The translations under genes and the position numbers were made by a program. 64,000 bases of DNA from an uncultured Actinoplanes sp. (lineage in GTDB: Bacteria > Actinomycetota > Actinomycetes > Mycobacteriales > Micromonosporaceae), in contig NZ_CAKUCL010000001.1 in NCBI RefSeq assembly GCF_934643405.1, positions 44,294 to 108,293 of the forward strand. Reading direction: 5' to 3'. Each line of letters opens with the position of its first letter. Position 1 is the stretch's first letter. This document shows positions 60,511 to 64,000 of this stretch, piece after piece. The notes below the pieces were generated by a model. That model saw nothing but the letters and a program-made list of their open reading frames with translations. It did no database searches and was not told where the DNA came from.

Positions 60511-60539
60511 TCCTTCAGGAAACCTTCACAGATCCTTCA
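60511..60539 (+). promoter_or_regulatory. Three direct repeats at 11-bp spacing, putative SARP site
   Basis: TCCTTCA (60511), ACCTTCA (60522) and TCCTTCA (60533) are three heptamers spaced exactly 11 bases apart, 51 bases upstream of the LuxR start and about 150 before the SARP start. SARP-type DNA-binding domains bind heptamer direct repeats one helical turn apart. A further CCTTCA at 60470 is just the complement of a ribosome binding site. Confidence 0.65.
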
Positions 60540-60692
60540 TCGCTGATCCGAGACCGACGTACCAGTTGAGCAGAGGCTTCGCGGAGGTGGAAAGCCGTCG
60601 TGGCCAAGGGTGCCCGTCCGTGCTGTTTGTGTTATCCATTGACACCCGGCCCGTCTCCCGTGAAGTTGACACTGTCCGACCGGGGAGGCCAC

Positions 60693-63600
60693 GTGACGAA
60701 CGACCTGCACGTCAGCGTCCTCGGTCCGGTGCGCGCCTGGGTCGGCGAGCGCGAGATCGACCTGGGCGCGGCGCGCCGGCGCGCGGTGTTCGCGGTGCTC
60801 GCGGCCCACGCCGGCCGGTTGGTCGGACGCGATGAGCTGATCTCCGCGGTCTGGGGCGACTCGCCCCCGGCGACCGCCGTGGGCAGCATCTACACCTACA
60901 TCTCCGGGCTGCGCCGCGAGCTGGGGCCCGGCATGCTGAGCACCGCCTCGGGCGGTTACCTGCTGCGGCTCGACCCGGCCCGGCTGGACTCGGCCCGGTT
61001 CCAGCAGTTGCGGTCGTCGGCGAACGAGCCGGGCGGGGACAGCGCCGCAGCGGCCAAGAAGCTGGACGAGGCGCTCGGCCTGTGGCGGGGCGACGCGTAC
61101 GCGACGCTGGCCGGCCCGTTCCTGGAGCTGGACCGGCAGCGCCTGGCCGAGCTGCGTCTGGCCGCCGCCGAGCAGCGAGCCCGCCTGCTGCTGGAGTCCG
61201 GCGGCGACGACGGACTGATCGCCGACCTGACCGGCCTGGTCAAGGACAACCCGCTGCACGAGCCGCTGCACGAGTTGCTGATGCGGGCCCTGCACCGGGC
61301 GGGCCGGCACGCCGAGGCGCTGGAGGTGTTCCGGGCCGCGCGCCGCACGCTGGTCACCGAGCTGGGCATCGAACCCGGACCGGCGCTGCGCGAGCTGCAA
61401 CGGCAGGTGCTGGCCGGATCGGCGGACCGGCCCACCGCGCTGCCGGTGCAGTCGGTGGTGCCGACGCCGATCGCGAAGGCCCTGCGGGACGGCCTCAATG
61501 GGCGTCACCCGCTCGGCCGGGCAACCGAGATCGACCATCTGCGCGATCTGGTGCGGCAGGTCGCGGCCGGCACCGGCGGCGCGGTGTGGATCGAGGGCGA
61601 GGCCGGCATCGGGAAGACCGAGCTGCTCACTCACGCGTTCGGCGACGCCTCGGCGGCCGGCTGCCGGGTCGCCTGGGGTGCGGCCGATCAGCTGGGCTCA
61701 CGCGTGCCGCTCCAGGTGCTCTCCCGGGCCCTGGGTCTGGAGACCGCGTCGCGCCGGCCGCGCGGCCCGGTGGCCGAACCCGCGGTGGCCGAGGACCAGA
61801 TCGTCGCGGCGGTCCGCCAGGCGTGCGCGGCGGCGCCGCTGATCCTGATCGTGGACGACATGCAGTGGGCGGACACCGCCACGATCCGGGTCTGGGAGCG
61901 CCTGCTGGGTCTGCTCTCCAGGCTGCCGTTGCTGCTGGTCGCGGCCGCCCGCCCGGAGGCGCGCCCGGTCCGGCTGCGCCGCATCGTCCAGGGCTTGCAG
62001 CGGATGCCGCTACGGCTCGGGCCGCTCGGCCCGGACGAGCTGGACCAGTTGGTGGCCGCGGTGGCCGGCGCGCCGCCCGGCGCCCATCTGCGCGCCCTGG
62101 TGGCCCGCTCGGGCGGTAACCCGCTCTACGCCCGGGAGCTGCTCGCGGCGCTCTCCCAGCGGGACGCGATCGAGGTCGCGGGCGGCCGGGCCGAGGTCGA
62201 GCCGGACGTGACCGTGGATCCGCCGCAGACCCTGCTGGACGCGGTCCAGGCGACGGTCGACCTGCTCGGCCCGGAGACGCGCGAGGTGCTGCGCCTGGCC
62301 GCGCTTCTCGGCTCGGAGTTCTCGGTGAGCGAGGTCGTGGCGGTGACCGGCCGCTCGGCTCTGGACCTGGTCGGCGCGCTGGAGGAGGCGCTGTCCGCGA
62401 GCGTGCTGGTGGACAGCGGCACCGACCTCGCGTTCCGGCACCCGTTCCTGCGCGAGGCGCTGGCCGAGAGCATCCCGCCGGCCCTGCGCGCCGGGCTGCA
62501 CCGGCACGCCGCCGAGGTGCTCGCCGCCGGCGGCAGCCCGGTGACCCGGGTGGCCGAACAGCTCAACGCGCAGACCCCGGTGGTCGACACGTGGGTGCTG
62601 AACTGGCTGCTCGCGCACCACGCCGAGGTGGTCCGCCGGGCGCCGCAGATCGCCGGCGACCTGATCCGCCGCACGCTGCTGACCAGCCTGCCGTCGGCGG
62701 CCCAGCGCGGCATCCTGCTGGTCGCGCTGGTACGGCTGGAGTTCCGCCGGGAGCACTTCCCGATCACCGAGGCCGAGGAGGCGATGGCGCTGGCCACCGA
62801 TCCGGCCGACAAGGCCGAGATGCGCCAGCTGCTGGCCACCATGTGGTACCGCCGCGGCCGGGTCGCCGACGCGGTGGCGATGCTGCGCGACGCGGTGGAC
62901 GACGCGGCCGTGCCGGCCATCTGGCGGTCCCGGCACCGGGTGCTGGTCGCGAACTTCCGCCGCGGCGACCTCGACGACCTGGACCGGGCCGAGCGCAACG
63001 CGCGGGAGGTGCACGCCGAGGCGGTCGCGGCCGGCCAGCCGTACGAGACGGCGTTCGCCCTGCAGACGATCTGGCTGACCAGTTCCATCCGTCGCGACCA
63101 CGAGCGCGCGCTGGAACACGTGGACCGCGCGCTCGACGTGGTCCGCGACGATCCCGACCTGACCGGCACGTATTTCGACCTGCTCGACAACCGGCTGTTC
63201 TCGCTGCAGAACCTGGACCGCCTGGACGAGGCGCAGCGCACGCTCGCCGAGGCCGCGGTGTTCACGGCCGAGCACCGGCTGCCGGCCAGCCTCCAGGTCG
63301 CCACCGCGGTGCAGAACTTCTGGCTGGGCCGGTGGGACGACGCGCTCACCGCGATCGGCGGGGTCACCGAGGACAGTCCGGGGATCACCTTTCACGGGCT
63401 GCGCGAGCCGGGCGCGGTGACCATGCTGCTGCACGGCGTCGCCGCGTTGATAGCCCTGCACCGCGACGCGCGCGACCTGGCCGCCGCACACCTGGACGCG
63501 GCCGACGCGGTGCCGGCCAGCGAGGCGGAGCGGGAGAACTGCGACTTCCTGCTGGTCGCTCGCTCGCTGGCGGCCGAGCAGCGGGGTCGCGAGCTGGAGG

Positions 63601-63995
63601 CCCTGGAACTGCTCGAGCCGTTGCTGCACCCGTCGTACGCCCCGATGATGCTGCGCCACCAGTGGCTGCCCGGCCTGTTACGGCTGGCCCAGCGGGCGTC
63701 CCGGCCGGACGTCGCCGAGCGGGCCGCCGCGATCTGCGCGGACGAGGCCGCCAAGGAGGTGCGCCCGGCTCGCGCGTACGCCGCGAACCTTCGCTGCCAG
63801 GCGTTGCTGCGAAGGGATCCGGCCCCGGCCCGGGTCGCCGCCGCTCACTACCGCCGGGTCGGCCGGCTGGTCGAGCTGGCCGCGGCCCTGGAGGACGCGG
63901 CGGTGCTCAACGGGGACCGGCCGGCCGAGGCCCGGCGGCTGTACGCCGCGATGTCGGCGCGCTGGGATGTCGCCCGCACATCGACCCTCGGGTGA
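60693..63995 (+). CDS. AfsR/SARP-type regulator with BTAD, ATPase and TPR-like region
   Basis: 1100 residues from GTG 60693, which has GGGGAGG four bases upstream. N-terminal OmpR-like winged helix (LHVSVLGPVRAWVGEREIDLG, RRRAVFAVLAAHAGRLVGRDEL, VGSIYTYISGLRRELG), a BTAD at about 100-250 (EPLHELLMRALHRAGRHAEALEVFRAARRTLVTELGIEPGP, in parts), then an AAA/LuxR-like ATPase at about 265-560: Walker A GEAGIGKTELL and Walker B LILIVDDMQWAD. From about 650 on are helical repeats like TPR. It controls transcription in response to unknown signals, and may act on its own promoter. Ends five bases before the window edge. Confidence 0.9.
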   Translation: MTNDLHVSVLGPVRAWVGEREIDLGAARRRAVFAVLAAHAGRLVGRDELISAVWGDSPPATAVGSIYTYISGLRRELGPGMLSTASGGYLLRLDPARLDSARFQQLRSSANEPGGDSAAAAKKLDEALGLWRGDAYATLAGPFLELDRQRLAELRLAAAEQRARLLLESGGDDGLIADLTGLVKDNPLHEPLHELLMRALHRAGRHAEALEVFRAARRTLVTELGIEPGPALRELQRQVLAGSADRPTALPVQSVVPTPIAKALRDGLNGRHPLGRATEIDHLRDLVRQVAAGTGGAVWIEGEAGIGKTELLTHAFGDASAAGCRVAWGAADQLGSRVPLQVLSRALGLETASRRPRGPVAEPAVAEDQIVAAVRQACAAAPLILIVDDMQWADTATIRVWERLLGLLSRLPLLLVAAARPEARPVRLRRIVQGLQRMPLRLGPLGPDELDQLVAAVAGAPPGAHLRALVARSGGNPLYARELLAALSQRDAIEVAGGRAEVEPDVTVDPPQTLLDAVQATVDLLGPETREVLRLAALLGSEFSVSEVVAVTGRSALDLVGALEEALSASVLVDSGTDLAFRHPFLREALAESIPPALRAGLHRHAAEVLAAGGSPVTRVAEQLNAQTPVVDTWVLNWLLAHHAEVVRRAPQIAGDLIRRTLLTSLPSAAQRGILLVALVRLEFRREHFPITEAEEAMALATDPADKAEMRQLLATMWYRRGRVADAVAMLRDAVDDAAVPAIWRSRHRVLVANFRRGDLDDLDRAERNAREVHAEAVAAGQPYETAFALQTIWLTSSIRRDHERALEHVDRALDVVRDDPDLTGTYFDLLDNRLFSLQNLDRLDEAQRTLAEAAVFTAEHRLPASLQVATAVQNFWLGRWDDALTAIGGVTEDSPGITFHGLREPGAVTMLLHGVAALIALHRDARDLAAAHLDAADAVPASEAERENCDFLLVARSLAAEQRGRELEALELLEPLLHPSYAPMMLRHQWLPGLLRLAQRASRPDVAERAAAICADEAAKEVRPARAYAANLRCQALLRRDPAPARVAAAHYRRVGRLVELAAALEDAAVLNGDRPAEARRLYAAMSARWDVARTSTLG

Positions 63996-64000
63996 CCTAG

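Noticed and set aside
60600..60692. Upstream start for the AfsR-type regulator at 60600
   Set aside because: The extra 31 residues lack family similarity, while GTG 60693 has GGGGAGG at good distance and begins at the conserved N-terminus.
1..64000. tRNA or rRNA genes, CRISPR arrays, insertion sequences, phage genes
   Set aside because: No cloverleaf-like segment, regularly spaced repeat, transposase or integrase motif was seen; the only tandem repeats are short and within genes.

Overview
The window is about 72% GC, with GTG starts, ATGA-type gene overlaps and few noncoding gaps. Its gene content is that of a filamentous actinomycete: SigB/F-like and SigE-type sigma factors, an AfsR/SARP regulator, DHA2 exporters and TAP-like secreted hydrolases. 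A pseudaminic acid (Pse) pathway, a sugar usually carried by flagella or cell surfaces, points to a motile-spore actinomycete. Actinoplanes or a related Micromonosporaceae genus is my best guess; this is inference, since no rRNA or flagellin lies in the window.

Layout. 1-4741: aldo/keto reductase, then a partner-switching module (RsbW-like ATPase, STAS antagonist, ion permease) facing a SigB/F-like sigma factor. 4753-10930: alpha-amylase family enzyme, DedA protein, coiled-coil protein, HAD hydrolase, and a Baeyer-Villiger type monooxygenase divergent from a DyP peroxidase. 10927-19166: secreted beta-propeller, membrane phosphodiesterase, GH18 lipoprotein, LamG protein, DHA2 exporter, NDH-2. 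19386-25692: SigE-type sigma with a membrane propeller partner, an LPG-synthase-like flippase, tandem TPR proteins, a cyclase-family protein, and a GDT1 manganese exporter behind a yybP-ykoY riboswitch. 25923-34274: TAP-like protease, MFS/TetR pair with two palindromic operators, DHA2/MarR pair, DUF4240-like protein, APC permease.

34643-56124 is the distinctive part. Six Pse genes lie in two blocks: a GT2 gene with pseH and pseI (34643-37141), and pseB, pseC, pseF, pseG (49908-56124). A pair of unfamiliar genes, a GT-B-like protein plus a degenerate methyltransferase-like protein, occurs twice, once beside each block (39863-37171 and 52016-54354). Between the blocks sit a NarL-type two-component system, a truncated acetyltransferase relic and a tightly overlapped operon of ACP, SDR, acyl-AMP ligase, LuxE-like, LuxC-like and a polytopic membrane protein. 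I read the region as a surface or flagellar nonulosonic-acid glycosylation island coupled to a dedicated acyl or aldehyde supply line. It is the best candidate for an undescribed system here.

56111-63995: quinone oxidoreductase, third DHA2 exporter, S66 carboxypeptidase, LuxR regulator with a phospho-acceptor-less receiver, and a large AfsR-type regulator preceded by three direct repeats spaced exactly 11 bp. No rRNA, tRNA, CRISPR array, insertion sequence or phage was recognised.
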